Shown: positions 25,479 to 35,817, counted from the stretch's first letter. The stretch is 64,000 nt of DNA from UBA1738 sp045655325 (GCA_045655325.1 JAZOOY010000062.1:27079-91078), one strand, 5' to 3'. The notes: generated by a model from the sequence alone, not told the origin. Made by a program: numbers and translations.

Positions 25479-26018
25479 ATGAAATTTAAGGCAAGCTTAT
25501 TTGACGAAAGCGCTGTAAAACGAGCCATTGTGCGAATTGCTCACGAGATTATTGAAAAGAATGAAACCGTGGACGATATCTGCATAGTGGGAATTGAAAC
25601 CAGGGGTGTGCCTATTGCAAACCGTCTGGCAGATGCGATTTACAGAATAGAAAACAAAAAAGTTACAGTACGAACACTTGACATATCACCATTTCGTGAC
25701 GATTTGATTTTTGACGAAAAGGAAATTATTAAAACAGGAAGTTTTGACTTCCCGATTGAGGGTAAAAGCATCATTTTAACTGATGATGTTATTTACACAG
25801 GAAGAACAGTGCGTGCAGCACTTGATGCGATTCTGTCTCACGGAAGAGCGGCTAAAATTCAACTTGCCGTTTTGGTGGATAGAGGACATAGGGAACTTCC
25901 TATTCGTGCCGATTATGTGGGCAAAAACGTGCCAACTTCAAGGAACGAAATAATAAAGGTTAAACTTTCCGAAATTGACGGCACAGATAGCGTTGAACTG
26001 TTCGAAAAAGATAACTAA
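25479..26018 (+). CDS. pyrR: Bifunctional pyr operon regulator / uracil phosphoribosyltransferase
   Basis: This 179-residue PRTase has the PRPP loop ILTDDVIYTGRTV at about 99-111, an RTLDISPFRDD flexible loop and DRGHRELPIRADYVGKNVPTS near the C-terminus, which are PyrR signatures. In the family, PyrR bound to UMP attaches to leader RNA and favours termination; many also have weak uracil phosphoribosyltransferase activity. It follows uraA by 10 bases without a strong site of its own, so it is probably translationally coupled. The upstream attenuator suggests it controls its own operon. Confidence 0.93.
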   Translation: MKFKASLFDESAVKRAIVRIAHEIIEKNETVDDICIVGIETRGVPIANRLADAIYRIENKKVTVRTLDISPFRDDLIFDEKEIIKTGSFDFPIEGKSIILTDDVIYTGRTVRAALDAILSHGRAAKIQLAVLVDRGHRELPIRADYVGKNVPTSRNEIIKVKLSEIDGTDSVELFEKDN

Positions 26019-26021
26019 AAC

Positions 26022-26052
26022 AAAAATCCTGCAAGAAATTGCAGGATTTTTT
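26022..26052 (+). terminator. Terminator after pyrR
   Basis: AAAATCCTGCAA pairs with TTGCAGGATTTT across a short loop, followed by Ts. Confidence 0.9.
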
Positions 26053-26101
26053 ATTTTACTGAAAAAGTGGTAGTAAAATTACTGATTTTCCCCATAAAAC
26101 C

Positions 26102-26130
26102 TTGACATTTCCTGTGGTTTCCTATATAAT
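26102..26130 (+). promoter_or_regulatory. Consensus sigma-A promoter for alaS operon
   Basis: TTGACA, exactly 17 bases, TATAAT. A small hairpin TAGTTAT/ATAACTA (26149-26170) lies in the short leader; no T-box is present. Confidence 0.85.
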
Positions 26131-26198
26131 AATTAGGATAAAATGCCATAGTTATGTAATGGAATAACTAAATTTATATATTAAGGAAGGCTAGAGAT

Positions 26199-28832
26199 AT
26201 GCAAAAGAACGGCGTAAACGAAATTAGAGAGAAATTTTTGAGCTTTTTTGAGTCAAAGGGATGCCTAAGACTTGGCAGTTTTTCATTAGTTCCAAAGAAC
26301 GATGCGAGCTTGCTACTTATCAACTCAGGTATGGCGCCTATGAAGAAGTGGTTTACAGGTGCGGAAGTTCCACCTAGAAGACGAGTTACAACATGCCAGA
26401 AGTGTATCCGTACACCTGACATTGAGTGTGTTGGTAAAACTGCACGTCACGGAACATTCTTTGAAATGCTTGGTAACTTCTCATTTGGTGACTACTTTAA
26501 GCACGAAGCTATTAACTGGGGTTGGGAATTCTTAACAAAGGTTATGGAAATCCCTGAGGACAAGCTTTGGATTACAGTTTACGAAGAAGACGATGAAGCA
26601 AGAGATATCTGGGTTAACGAAGTTGGCGTAAACCCTGACCGTGTTATAAAGCTTGGTAAGGCAGATAACTTCTGGGAACACGGAACAGGCCCATGCGGTC
26701 CATGTTCTGAAATCCACGTTGACCGTGGTGAACAGTATAGCTGTGGCCCTGACTGTAAGATGGGTTGTGACTGTGACCGTTTCATGGAAGTTTGGAATCT
26801 TGTATTTACACAGTTTGATAAGGACGAAGACGGCAACTATAACCGTCTTGCAAATCCTAACATTGATACAGGTATGGGTCTTGAGCGCTTAGCTGCAGTT
26901 ATGCAGGGCGTTGACAATCTATTTGAGGTTGACACAGTAACAAACATCATGAACCACATCTCAAAGATTGCAGGCGTAAGCTACAAGCAGGACGAAAAGG
27001 TGGACGTATCTCTTCGTGTTATCACAGACCATATCAGAAGTACTGTTATGATGGTTTCTGACGGTGTTATCCCATCAAACGAAGGAAGAGGCTACGTTTT
27101 AAGAAGACTTCTTCGTAGAGCTGCACGTCACGGAAAGCTACTTAACGTTAAGGGCGAATTCCTATATCAGGTAGCAGATACTGTTATTGACGAATCTGCA
27201 CAAGGTTACCCAGAGCTTGCTGAAAAGCGTGAATACATCAAGAAAATTATCAGAATTGAAGAAGAACGTTTTGCAAAAACTATTGACAACGGTCTTGCAA
27301 TTTTGAACGAATACATCAGCGAAATGAAGAAAAACGGCGAAACTGTTTTGTCAGGTGACAAGGCATTTAAGCTAAACGATACTTACGGTTTCCCAATTGA
27401 CCTAACAGTTGAAATCTGCGAAGAAGCAGGACTTAGCGTTGACCGTGACGGCTACGATAAGGAACTTAAGGTACAAAAGGAAACAGCAAGAAACGCAAGA
27501 AAAGACGGCTCAAGCTGGGAAGATAACGACGGCTTCAAGTTTGAAGGAACAGATGCAACAGAATTTGTTGGCTACTTCGATTTAACCGCAGAAAGCGAAA
27601 TTATCGCACTATCTGCAAACGGCGAAGAAGCTGACGGTATCGGCGAAGGCGAAAACGGCGTTATCGTAGTGAAGAAATCACCTTTCTATGCAGAAATGGG
27701 TGGTCAGGCAGGCGACATCGGTTCTATCGTAAAAGACGGCGCTGAAGCAAAGGTTATTGATACTAAAAAGAACGCAAGTGGCGTTTATATGCATATCGTA
27801 GAAGTTACAAAGGGTAGCTTTACTAAAGGTGACAATGTAGCACTTACAGTTTGCAAGAAGAATAGAGCTGCAATCGGCAGAAACCACAGTGCAACTCACA
27901 TTCTTCATAAGGCACTAAAGGAAACTTTGGGTGACCACGTTGCACAGGCAGGTTCTGAGGTTAATGCAAAGCATCTTCGTTTTGACTTCTCACACTTTGA
28001 AGCTATGACACGTGACGAGCTTAAGAAGGTAGAAGCAAGAGTTAACGAAATGGTGCTTGAAGCACTTCCAATAAACGTACAGGAACTTCCAATTGACGAA
28101 GCTAAAAAGCTTGGTGCGGAAGCACAGTTCGGCGAAAAGTACGGCGATGTTGTACGTGTTGTTAAGATGGGCGATTACTCAATCGAATTCTGTGGAGGTA
28201 CTCACCTTACAAACACTGCTGAAATCGGCTTATTCAAGCTAATTTCTGAATCAGGTGTTGCAGCAGGTACAAGACGTATTGAAGCAGTTACAGGTGCAGG
28301 CGTTTTAGAGTATATTCAGGAAAAAGATGCACTAATTGAAAAGACAGCAGTAAGCCTTAAAGCAAACAACGTAAACGAAATTGATATGAAGGCGGAACAG
28401 CTTGCAAACGAGCTTCGTGATACAAAGAAGAAGCTTGAAGCGCTAAATGCGAAGATGGCTGGAAGCAAGATTGATGACGTATTAAAGGACAAGGTTGAAG
28501 TAGGTGGCGTAACCGTTATTTGCGGTCAAGTTGACGGCCTATCTGGCGGTGACCTTCGTACACTTGGCGATAACCTAAAGGATAAGATGGATTGCGGTAT
28601 TGCAGTTCTAGCATCAGTGGCTGACGGCAAGATTGCATTCTTAGCAACTGCAACAAAAGAAGCAGTTAGCAAAAAGGTACACGCAGGTATGGTTATTAAG
28701 GAAATCACAGCTATAGCTGGCGGTTCAGGTGGCGGTAAGCCTGATATGGCACAGGGCGGTGGTAAGGACGAAGCAAAAATTGCTGAAGCCCTATCAAAAG
28801 TTCAGGCTATTATTGAAGCGCAAATAGGATAA
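26199..28832 (+). CDS. alaS: Alanyl-tRNA synthetase
   Basis: This 877-residue synthetase is complete: catalytic core (RTPDIECVGKTARHGTF near 70, FEMLGNFSFGDYFK, NTGMGLERLA-like NIDTGMGLERLA), editing domain with HSATH (metal His pair) and CGGTH, and a C-terminal coiled coil and C-Ala domain ending in GGSGGGKPDMAQGGG. AAGGAAGG precedes the ATG. It starts an operon running into truB, ribF, pth and mfd by short gaps. Confidence 0.97.
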   Translation: MQKNGVNEIREKFLSFFESKGCLRLGSFSLVPKNDASLLLINSGMAPMKKWFTGAEVPPRRRVTTCQKCIRTPDIECVGKTARHGTFFEMLGNFSFGDYFKHEAINWGWEFLTKVMEIPEDKLWITVYEEDDEARDIWVNEVGVNPDRVIKLGKADNFWEHGTGPCGPCSEIHVDRGEQYSCGPDCKMGCDCDRFMEVWNLVFTQFDKDEDGNYNRLANPNIDTGMGLERLAAVMQGVDNLFEVDTVTNIMNHISKIAGVSYKQDEKVDVSLRVITDHIRSTVMMVSDGVIPSNEGRGYVLRRLLRRAARHGKLLNVKGEFLYQVADTVIDESAQGYPELAEKREYIKKIIRIEEERFAKTIDNGLAILNEYISEMKKNGETVLSGDKAFKLNDTYGFPIDLTVEICEEAGLSVDRDGYDKELKVQKETARNARKDGSSWEDNDGFKFEGTDATEFVGYFDLTAESEIIALSANGEEADGIGEGENGVIVVKKSPFYAEMGGQAGDIGSIVKDGAEAKVIDTKKNASGVYMHIVEVTKGSFTKGDNVALTVCKKNRAAIGRNHSATHILHKALKETLGDHVAQAGSEVNAKHLRFDFSHFEAMTRDELKKVEARVNEMVLEALPINVQELPIDEAKKLGAEAQFGEKYGDVVRVVKMGDYSIEFCGGTHLTNTAEIGLFKLISESGVAAGTRRIEAVTGAGVLEYIQEKDALIEKTAVSLKANNVNEIDMKAEQLANELRDTKKKLEALNAKMAGSKIDDVLKDKVEVGGVTVICGQVDGLSGGDLRTLGDNLKDKMDCGIAVLASVADGKIAFLATATKEAVSKKVHAGMVIKEITAIAGGSGGGKPDMAQGGGKDEAKIAEALSKVQAIIEAQIG

Positions 28833-28835
28833 ACT

Positions 28836-29714
28836 ATGGATGGCGTAATAGTTATAAACAAGCCAACGGGACAAACATCCCATAACCTTGTAGGATTTAC
28901 AAGAAAGCTTTTAAACATAAAAAAAGTGGGGCATACAGGAACGCTGGACCCTGATGCATCAGGTGTTTTACCTGTTTGTATCGGTCGTGGAACTAAGGCT
29001 GCTGATATGCTGACGGCGTCTGATAAGGCGTACCGTGCTCAGTTTATTCTTGGAATGACCACAGACACTTTGGATGCATCAGGTGAAATCTTAACGGAGC
29101 AACCTGTTAATGTGACCAAAGAACAAATTGAAGATGTTATAAATGAATTCATAGGCGAAATTTTTCAAATTCCGCCTATGTTTTCTGCTATAAAAAAGGA
29201 TGGTAAAAAACTTTACGAATTGGCTCGAGAGGGAATTACCATTGAAAGAGAAAAACGAAAAGTTACCATATTCGATATAAAAATCTGTGAGATTGATATG
29301 GAAAACTATGCCATAACTATTGAAGTTTTCTGCTCAAAGGGTACTTATATCAGAACTCTTTGCGAAGATATCGGAATGAAGATTGGTTGTGGTGCATATA
29401 TGAATACGCTTGTGCGTATAAAAAGTGCTAATTTTACCTTGGAAGAAAGCTATACACCTGAAGAACTTTTGAAAATGAAACAGGATGGAACTCTTGAAAA
29501 AGCTATAATTCCTGTTGATAAGTTGTTTTTAGACTATGATGAAGTTGTTTTGGATGAATTTTTAAAGGGTAAAGCTAAAAACGGCATAGCAATTCGAAAA
29601 AAGGGTCTTACAGAGGGTAAACTTTACCGTGTGTACGGCGATGACGGAGAATTTGTGTGCATATCCGAGTACAGAGATGGTGCATTATATTTAAAGAAAG
29701 CGTTTTGGAACTAG
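28836..29714 (+). CDS. truB: tRNA pseudouridine(55) synthase
   Basis: This 292-residue enzyme makes pseudouridine 55 in the T loop of tRNAs. The catalytic Asp38 lies in GHTGTLDPDASGVL, preceded by VINKPTGQTSH; QIPPMFSAIKKDGKKLYELAREG and CSKGTYIRTLCEDIG are standard TruB blocks, and a small PUA-like C-terminus follows. It starts 3 bases after alaS, so translation is probably coupled, and ribF follows by 14 bases, the familiar truB-ribF pair. Confidence 0.95.
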   Translation: MDGVIVINKPTGQTSHNLVGFTRKLLNIKKVGHTGTLDPDASGVLPVCIGRGTKAADMLTASDKAYRAQFILGMTTDTLDASGEILTEQPVNVTKEQIEDVINEFIGEIFQIPPMFSAIKKDGKKLYELAREGITIEREKRKVTIFDIKICEIDMENYAITIEVFCSKGTYIRTLCEDIGMKIGCGAYMNTLVRIKSANFTLEESYTPEELLKMKQDGTLEKAIIPVDKLFLDYDEVVLDEFLKGKAKNGIAIRKKGLTEGKLYRVYGDDGEFVCISEYRDGALYLKKAFWN

Positions 29715-29728
29715 CTAAGAGGCAAATA

Positions 29729-30631
29729 ATGGAAATTTATTCTTATAGCGAAGAAAAGGGAATAAGAGCTATTTGTGGCGATGAAAAGGAACTTTTTGTC
29801 GGTGCTTCTATTTGTCTTGGTGGCTTTGATGGAATTCATAAAGGACACAAAGCGCTTTTTGATGTGGCAAAATCCCATGGGAATTGGGGAGTTCTGCTCT
29901 TTGACAGAAACATTAAGGGCAACGAAAACCTTACAACCCAAGACGAAAAAATAAAGCTAATAGAAGAATACGGCGCAGACTATATTGTAGTTGCAGAGTT
30001 TTCGGAAAGGTTTGCAAGAAGAAGTCCACAGGAATTTACAGACTTTTTAGAGAATATCCTAAAAGTGTCACATATAATCTGCGGATATGACTACCGCTTT
30101 GGATATATGGCAAAAGGCGATGCGAAAATGCTAAAAGAACTTTGCAAAAAGGCAGAAGTTACAAGCGTAGAGCCTGTTAACAACGGCGATATGCCAATAA
30201 AAAGCACAAATATAAGAAACCTTGTAAAAAAAGGCGATATAAAGCTTGCAAATGAGCTTTTGGGACATAGCTATACCATTTCGGGAATAGTTGAAAAAGG
30301 GCTTGGAAACGGCAGAAAGATGGGATTTCCTACTGCAAATATTTCATACTCTGATGAAAAACTTTTACCCGCTGACGGCGTATATTACGGTAAAATGCTT
30401 GGGTTTGATGCAGTTATAAATGTTGGGAAAAATCCTACATTTGACGCAAAAAAGAGAACTGTGGAAGCTCATATACCTGACTTTTCAAAAGATATTTACG
30501 GCGAGTTTTGCGTTGTGGAATTTTTAGAAAAAATCCGTGACGATATAAAATTTAACAGTATTGAAAACTTGATTATGCAGATAAATAAAGACTTGGATTA
30601 TGTGAAAGAAATGTCTTCAAATCGGAAATAA
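29729..30631 (+). CDS. ribF: Bifunctional riboflavin kinase / FAD synthetase
   Basis: This 300-residue protein makes FMN and then FAD. The N-terminal adenylyltransferase has CLGGFDGIHKGHKALF (HxGH-type motif) and CGYDYRFGYMAKGD; STNIRNLVKKGD joins it to the riboflavin kinase domain, which carries GNGRKMGFPTANI and the catalytic region VEAHIPDFSKDIYGE. I start it at ATG 29729 behind AAGAGG at 29717-29722; a longer reading would overlap truB without a site. A gap of 59 bases to pth contains no convincing promoter. Confidence 0.93.
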   Translation: MEIYSYSEEKGIRAICGDEKELFVGASICLGGFDGIHKGHKALFDVAKSHGNWGVLLFDRNIKGNENLTTQDEKIKLIEEYGADYIVVAEFSERFARRSPQEFTDFLENILKVSHIICGYDYRFGYMAKGDAKMLKELCKKAEVTSVEPVNNGDMPIKSTNIRNLVKKGDIKLANELLGHSYTISGIVEKGLGNGRKMGFPTANISYSDEKLLPADGVYYGKMLGFDAVINVGKNPTFDAKKRTVEAHIPDFSKDIYGEFCVVEFLEKIRDDIKFNSIENLIMQINKDLDYVKEMSSNRK

Positions 30632-30690
30632 TATGAAAGTCGGGGACTTTGATGAGAATATTGACAATGGAAGGATAAAAGGGATAGAAA

Positions 30691-31254
30691 ATGTATCTTG
30701 TAGCAGGACTTGGAAACCCTGGGACGCAGTATGAAATGACTCGTCACAACATCGGGTTTGAAGTAATAGACTATATTGCTGATAAGCATAACGTAAATGT
30801 AAAAAAACTTAAATTTAAAGGACTTTACGGTGAATTTTCATATAAGGGTGAAAAGGTTTTACTTTTAAAACCGCAGACCTATATGAACTTGTCAGGGGAT
30901 AGTATTCGTGAATTTGTGTCGTTTTTCAAAATTCCTGTGGAGAATGTAATTGTTATAAGTGACGAAGTAAATCTTCCTGCAGGAAAGGTTAGAATACGAA
31001 AAAGCGGTTCAGCGGGTGGTCACAACGGACTAAAATCAATCATTTATCAGCTTAATTCTGATAATTTCCCAAGAATTCGTTTGGGCGTTGATGCACCGCT
31101 TCGTGAAAAAGCTGACCTTGCGGACTTTGTTCTTGCAAGATTTTCCAAAGACGAAATCCCTGTTTTAGAAGATGCAATAAAAAAGGCATCATCTGCAGTA
31201 GAAGAAATTGTTGCAGGAAACATTGAAAGAGCAATGAATAAATATAACGGCTAA
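30691..31254 (+). CDS. pth: Peptidyl-tRNA hydrolase
   Basis: This 187-residue enzyme recycles peptidyl-tRNA released from stalled ribosomes. VAGLGNPGTQYEMTRHNIGF carries the catalytic His19, KPQTYMNLSGDSI the substrate Asn, and GSAGGHNGLKSI the tRNA-contacting loop; GVDAP and FVLARFSKDE follow. Length is normal. mfd follows by 21 bases, the common pth-mfd arrangement of Firmicutes. Confidence 0.96.
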   Translation: MYLVAGLGNPGTQYEMTRHNIGFEVIDYIADKHNVNVKKLKFKGLYGEFSYKGEKVLLLKPQTYMNLSGDSIREFVSFFKIPVENVIVISDEVNLPAGKVRIRKSGSAGGHNGLKSIIYQLNSDNFPRIRLGVDAPLREKADLADFVLARFSKDEIPVLEDAIKKASSAVEEIVAGNIERAMNKYNG

Positions 31255-31275
31255 AAACCGAACAGGGTGATGGCA

Positions 31276-34200
31276 ATGAAAAAAACTCTGAATTTTAAAA
31301 ATTTACTGTCGGAATATTCTGAATATTCCGACTTTTGTGCTGCCTTAAAATCGGGCAAAACCCCGATTTCACTAGCAGGTGTTGTGGAATCAAGCCTGGG
31401 GCAGTTTGTTTTTGGCGCAACTGATGACAAAAAAACAATAGTTATAACATACAGCGATCAGGAAGCAAAACAACTGGTGTTTGATCTGGAGCTTTACACC
31501 GATAATGTAAGGCTATATCCTGCGAAAGAGTACGTATTCTTTGAGATTGATGCCCAAAACCGCCATAGCGAAAATATGCGACTTGAAGCACTTTCCAATA
31601 TGCAGAAAAACGGCGGAATTACGGTAACATCACTGGAAGCTCTTTTGCAGTTTACCATTCCGCCAAAATTCCTTGAAGAACACACACTTAACTTAAAACT
31701 TGGTGATATGATTGACCCTGAAGAGCTTTCGGAAAAGCTTATAAAAATGGGTTATATCCGTGAAGAAGAAGTATCAGGAAAAGGTCAATTCTCACTTCGT
31801 GGCGGAATTTTGGACGTATTCTCACCACAGGCAGAAAACCCTTGCCGAATCGAGTTTTTTGACATAGAGATAGACTCAATAAGAAACTTTGACACAATGA
31901 CACAGCGTTCTTTTGGGAATATTGAAGAAACCTGTATAATCCCATGCCGTGAGCTTCCTGAGTATGACAGGGAATCCTTAATTTCAAAACTTGAAGACGA
32001 AATCAAAAAGCTCAAAAGAAAGAAGAGCGACCAATCAAAGGCCATTGAGAACATAGAATCAGACATAGAAAAGCTATCCCAAGGAGTAGAACTTAGTTCA
32101 ATCAGCCGATATATAGGCGTTATTTATGACGAAATTCCAACACTTCTTGACTATATAGATAACGATACCTTGGTTTTCTTAATAGAGCCAAAAAGAGTTA
32201 ATGAACGCAGTAAAACTCTTGTTTGGGAACAAAGCGAAGTAATAGAAGACTTATCTCAAAAAGGTCTTTTACTATCGGGATATTCAAAGTTGTGGGAAAG
32301 CTATGAAAGGGCTGTTGAGATACTAGGGAACAGGAAGCTTGTATCGGTAAATGCACTGACTCATACTACAATAAACTATAACTATAACGCAATATTTAAT
32401 TTCGTGACAAAAACCACAGTTTCACTCCATGGCAAGGTGGAATACTTATACGAAGACCTTGTTAAAAGACAGGAAGCGAAGGAAACGGTGGTTATCTTAG
32501 CGTCTAACCGTTTGCGTGGTGAAAACCTTGCAGGAACTCTTAACGACAAGGGTATAAAATGCCGATATATTCACGATGATGCAGAATTTGAAAAGGGTGA
32601 AATAGTAATTCTTCGTGGGGAACTTGCCAAAGGCTTTGAAGTTCCAGACATTGGATTCACTCTGATTTCTGATAGAGAAATTTTCTCCGTTGGAATCAAA
32701 AAGTCAAAAAGAAGAGCGGAGAATGCAAACCGCTTAAAGGCTTACACCGACATAAATGTTGGTGATTTTGTGGTGCATCGTGCTCACGGAATAGGCGAGT
32801 ATAAAGGCATAAAGAAGATGACCGCTTTGGGCGTAACCAAGGACTATCTTCATATTGCATATAGAGGTACTGACAGCCTGTATGTTCCTGTTGACCAACT
32901 TGATATGCTTTATAAGTATTCGGGAAAAGAAGGAACAACAAGGCTTTCAAAACTTGGCGGAAGTGAATGGAACAAGACCAAGCAAAGAGTTCGTGAAGCG
33001 ACAAGCGATATGGCAAAACAGCTTGTAAGCTTGTATGCCCAGCGTGCACATACTAAGGGCTATGCCTTTTCTTCTGATACGCCTTGGCAGAGGGATTTTG
33101 AAGACAGATTCTTGTATCAGGAAACAGAGGACCAGCTTCGGTCTATAGAAGAAGTTAAAAAGGATATGGAAAGCGAAAAGCCAATGGACAGACTTCTTTG
33201 TGGCGACGTTGGTTACGGTAAAACCGAAGTGGCACTTCGAGCTGCATTCAAGGCTGCCACAGACTCAAAGCAGGTGGCTTATCTTTGCCCTACAACGATC
33301 CTTGCAATGCAACAATACGAAACCTTTTCAAAGAGAATGGAAAAGTTCCCGATAAAGGTTGAGATGTTGTCCCGATTCAGAACACAGGCAGAGCAAACCA
33401 AGATTTTAAAGAAACTTAAAACAGGCGAAATAGATATAATAATAGGAACTCACAGAATACTTCAAAAAGATTTGGAGTTTAAAGATTTAGGCCTTTTAAT
33501 CATAGACGAAGAACAGCGATTCGGCGTTGCACATAAGGAACGCTTAAAAGAGCTTAAAAAGAATGTGGACGTTCTTTCAATGACAGCAACACCAATTCCA
33601 AGAACACTTCATATGTCAATGGTATCCGTCCGTGATATGAGCCTTTTGGAAACACCGCCAGAAAACAGATATCCAGTTGCAACCTATGTTTTAGAGCATC
33701 GTGAAGACGTTTTAATAGATGCAATGAAAAAGGAGCTTTCACGTGGCGGACAGGTGTTCTATCTTTATAACCGTGTTGCGGGAATTTACCGAACTGCGGA
33801 ATGGATTAAAAAGCAGATTCCTGAAGCAAATGTGGCGGTTGGTCACGGAAAAATGAATGAAGACGAGCTTGAGGATATTATGTATGATATGGTTAACGGC
33901 AAAACCGATATTCTGGTTTGCACAACCATTATAGAAACAGGACTTGATATCCCAAATGCCAATACAATTATCATAGAAAATGCAGACAGAATGGGACTTT
34001 CGCAACTTTATCAGCTCCGCGGAAGAGTGGGAAGAAGTGCAAGGAATGCCTATTGCTATTTGACCTATAAACGTGACGGAATATTGTCCGAAACGGCGGA
34101 AAAACGACTTAGTGCCATCAAGGAATTTACCGAGTTTGGTTCAGGCTTTAAAATCGCCATGCGTGACCTTGAAATACGAGGTGCAGGGGATATTCTGGGT

Positions 34201-34755
34201 GCACAACAACACGGACATATTGATTCTGTAGGATATGATATGTACTGTAAGATATTGGCTGAAAGCGTGAAAGAGGCACAGGGACAGGTGGTTAAAGAGG
34301 ACGTCAGCACCAATATTGATATTAAGGTGGACGCATTTATTCCTGACAGGTACATTAAGAGCAGTAATATAAGAATAGACACCTATAAGCGAATTGCGGC
34401 AATAGAAAACGAAGATGATGCATCGGAGGTAACCGACGAACTTTGCGACCGTTTTGGTGATTTGCCACAGCCTGCGCATAACTTGATTTTGATTGCCCAA
34501 ATTAAGGCACTTGCCAATAACATAGGCGTTGAAGATGTGGTTGAAAAGGGTGAATATATACATTTTGAATTTGGTGAAACAGCATTACTTCCTGAGTATG
34601 TTCAGTATATAATACAAAACCATTCGAAAAATGCAGTTATAAGCGCTCTTAAAAAGCCGACAATCAAGTACAGGTATGAAGATAAGAAGAAAATGCTTGC
34701 TAATATTAAGTTTATATTACAACGCTTAAATGAATTGCATAATGGAAATATATAA
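31276..34755 (+). CDS. mfd: Transcription-repair coupling factor
   Basis: This 1159-residue DNA translocase removes stalled RNA polymerase and recruits UvrA. Domains in order: UvrB-like N-terminus (to about 330), RNA polymerase-interacting CarD-like domain (INVGDFVVHRAHGIGEYKGI near 490), helicase lobes with CGDVGYGKTEVA, DEEQRFGVAHKE and MTATPIPRTLHMSM, and a C-terminal TRCF domain from about 1000. I prefer ATG 31276, six bases after AGGGTGA; GTG and ATG codons at 31267 and 31270 overlap that site. It ends the alaS operon. Confidence 0.96.
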   Translation: MKKTLNFKNLLSEYSEYSDFCAALKSGKTPISLAGVVESSLGQFVFGATDDKKTIVITYSDQEAKQLVFDLELYTDNVRLYPAKEYVFFEIDAQNRHSENMRLEALSNMQKNGGITVTSLEALLQFTIPPKFLEEHTLNLKLGDMIDPEELSEKLIKMGYIREEEVSGKGQFSLRGGILDVFSPQAENPCRIEFFDIEIDSIRNFDTMTQRSFGNIEETCIIPCRELPEYDRESLISKLEDEIKKLKRKKSDQSKAIENIESDIEKLSQGVELSSISRYIGVIYDEIPTLLDYIDNDTLVFLIEPKRVNERSKTLVWEQSEVIEDLSQKGLLLSGYSKLWESYERAVEILGNRKLVSVNALTHTTINYNYNAIFNFVTKTTVSLHGKVEYLYEDLVKRQEAKETVVILASNRLRGENLAGTLNDKGIKCRYIHDDAEFEKGEIVILRGELAKGFEVPDIGFTLISDREIFSVGIKKSKRRAENANRLKAYTDINVGDFVVHRAHGIGEYKGIKKMTALGVTKDYLHIAYRGTDSLYVPVDQLDMLYKYSGKEGTTRLSKLGGSEWNKTKQRVREATSDMAKQLVSLYAQRAHTKGYAFSSDTPWQRDFEDRFLYQETEDQLRSIEEVKKDMESEKPMDRLLCGDVGYGKTEVALRAAFKAATDSKQVAYLCPTTILAMQQYETFSKRMEKFPIKVEMLSRFRTQAEQTKILKKLKTGEIDIIIGTHRILQKDLEFKDLGLLIIDEEQRFGVAHKERLKELKKNVDVLSMTATPIPRTLHMSMVSVRDMSLLETPPENRYPVATYVLEHREDVLIDAMKKELSRGGQVFYLYNRVAGIYRTAEWIKKQIPEANVAVGHGKMNEDELEDIMYDMVNGKTDILVCTTIIETGLDIPNANTIIIENADRMGLSQLYQLRGRVGRSARNAYCYLTYKRDGILSETAEKRLSAIKEFTEFGSGFKIAMRDLEIRGAGDILGAQQHGHIDSVGYDMYCKILAESVKEAQGQVVKEDVSTNIDIKVDAFIPDRYIKSSNIRIDTYKRIAAIENEDDASEVTDELCDRFGDLPQPAHNLILIAQIKALANNIGVEDVVEKGEYIHFEFGETALLPEYVQYIIQNHSKNAVISALKKPTIKYRYEDKKKMLANIKFILQRLNELHNGNI

Positions 34756-34763
34756 TGTATAAT
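34735..34763 (+). promoter_or_regulatory. Promoter for the PrsA-like foldase, overlapping the mfd end
   Basis: TTGCAT, 17 bases, TATAAT; the -35 lies inside the last mfd codons. Confidence 0.6.
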
Positions 34764-34805
34764 AGCAATGTAAGATATAAAATTTAAGAAGAGAGGTGTC
34801 GTAAA

Positions 34806-35786
34806 ATGAAAAAGCTTTTAGTTTTAATGCTTTCAGTATTGCTTTTAACCGCCTGTGCAGGAAAACCTGTTGCTACGGTTGGAGATATAAAGATAACACA
34901 AAGTGAATTTGAGTTCTATTTAAACTCTATTAAAAACCAGATGAGCGATACCGAACTTCAGACCGATGAAGATTGGGAAAATAAAGAAATTGAAGGGAAG
35001 AAAGCCATTGACGTTGCAAAACAGCAGGCGATGGATAATGCTGTAAGAAACGCCCTTTATATTGAAGCGGCAGAAAAGGCAGGTCTTTCTTTAACCGAAC
35101 AGGACAATAAGACAATAGAAGCTACAAAGGAACAACTTGTGGCAGGCTATGGTTCTGATAAGGCATACAAGGAATTTTTAAAGAGCAACAATATTACGGA
35201 TGAATTCATTGAAATGATGTGCAAATCATCTGTTTATTACAACAAAATCGGTCAGCTTGTAATGGAAGAAACAACAGTAGAAGATGCAGAACTTGAAGCA
35301 TTCTATGCACAGAACAAAGCCGATTTTGAAACAGAAATCCGTAAGGCAAAGCATATCTTGATTGCCACAATTGACCCTATGACAAATCTTCCAAAATCAC
35401 AGGAAGAACAGAATAAGGCAAGCAATTTATCAAAAGAAATTCTTGACAGGGTACAAAAAGGCGAAGATTTTGATACTTTGATGCATCAGTATTCTGAAGA
35501 CCCTGGTCTTACAACAAATCCTGACGGTTATGTATTTGGAACAGGTGAAATGGTCCCTGAATTTGAAGAGGCTACAGACTCTGTAGGCTTTGGCGGAATT
35601 GCCTTTTGTAAATCAGATTTTGGATACCACATTATAAAAAGGCTTCCAATAACATTTGCTGAAGCAAAAGATATAGTAAAGAACAAAGTTTATGAAAAAC
35701 TTATTGACGAAAAAGTCGAAGAGTGGAAAAAAGAATATTCAATAGAGATTAAGCAAAACGAAGAATTGCTAGCAGAAATAAAGTAA
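34806..35786 (+). CDS. PrsA-like peptidyl-prolyl isomerase lipoprotein
   Basis: This 326-residue lipoprotein has a short signal ending in the lipobox LLTAC with Cys17 as the lipid site. Residues about 22-170 form a SurA/PrsA N-terminal chaperone region; a parvulin rotamase domain follows (KAKHILIATID near 183, LMHQYSEDPGLTTNPDGYVF, GEMVPEFEEAT, FGYHIIKRL). Such proteins assist folding of exported proteins outside the membrane. GAGAGGTG lies upstream of the ATG. A perfect terminator follows, so it is monocistronic. Confidence 0.92.
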   Translation: MKKLLVLMLSVLLLTACAGKPVATVGDIKITQSEFEFYLNSIKNQMSDTELQTDEDWENKEIEGKKAIDVAKQQAMDNAVRNALYIEAAEKAGLSLTEQDNKTIEATKEQLVAGYGSDKAYKEFLKSNNITDEFIEMMCKSSVYYNKIGQLVMEETTVEDAELEAFYAQNKADFETEIRKAKHILIATIDPMTNLPKSQEEQNKASNLSKEILDRVQKGEDFDTLMHQYSEDPGLTTNPDGYVFGTGEMVPEFEEATDSVGFGGIAFCKSDFGYHIIKRLPITFAEAKDIVKNKVYEKLIDEKVEEWKKEYSIEIKQNEELLAEIK

Positions 35787-35789
35787 TAA

Positions 35790-35817
35790 AAAAGTCCGGA
35801 AATTTCCGGACTTTTTA
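35790..35817. terminator. Bidirectional terminator between prsA-like and araC-type genes
   Basis: AAAAAGTCCGGAAA is followed at once by its exact complement TTTCCGGACTTTTT. Both convergent genes end here. Confidence 0.9.

Noticed and set aside
34141..34563. 140-codon minus-strand ORF inside mfd
   Set aside because: It lies wholly within a well-identified gene, has no ribosome binding site and its translation shows no recognisable motif.
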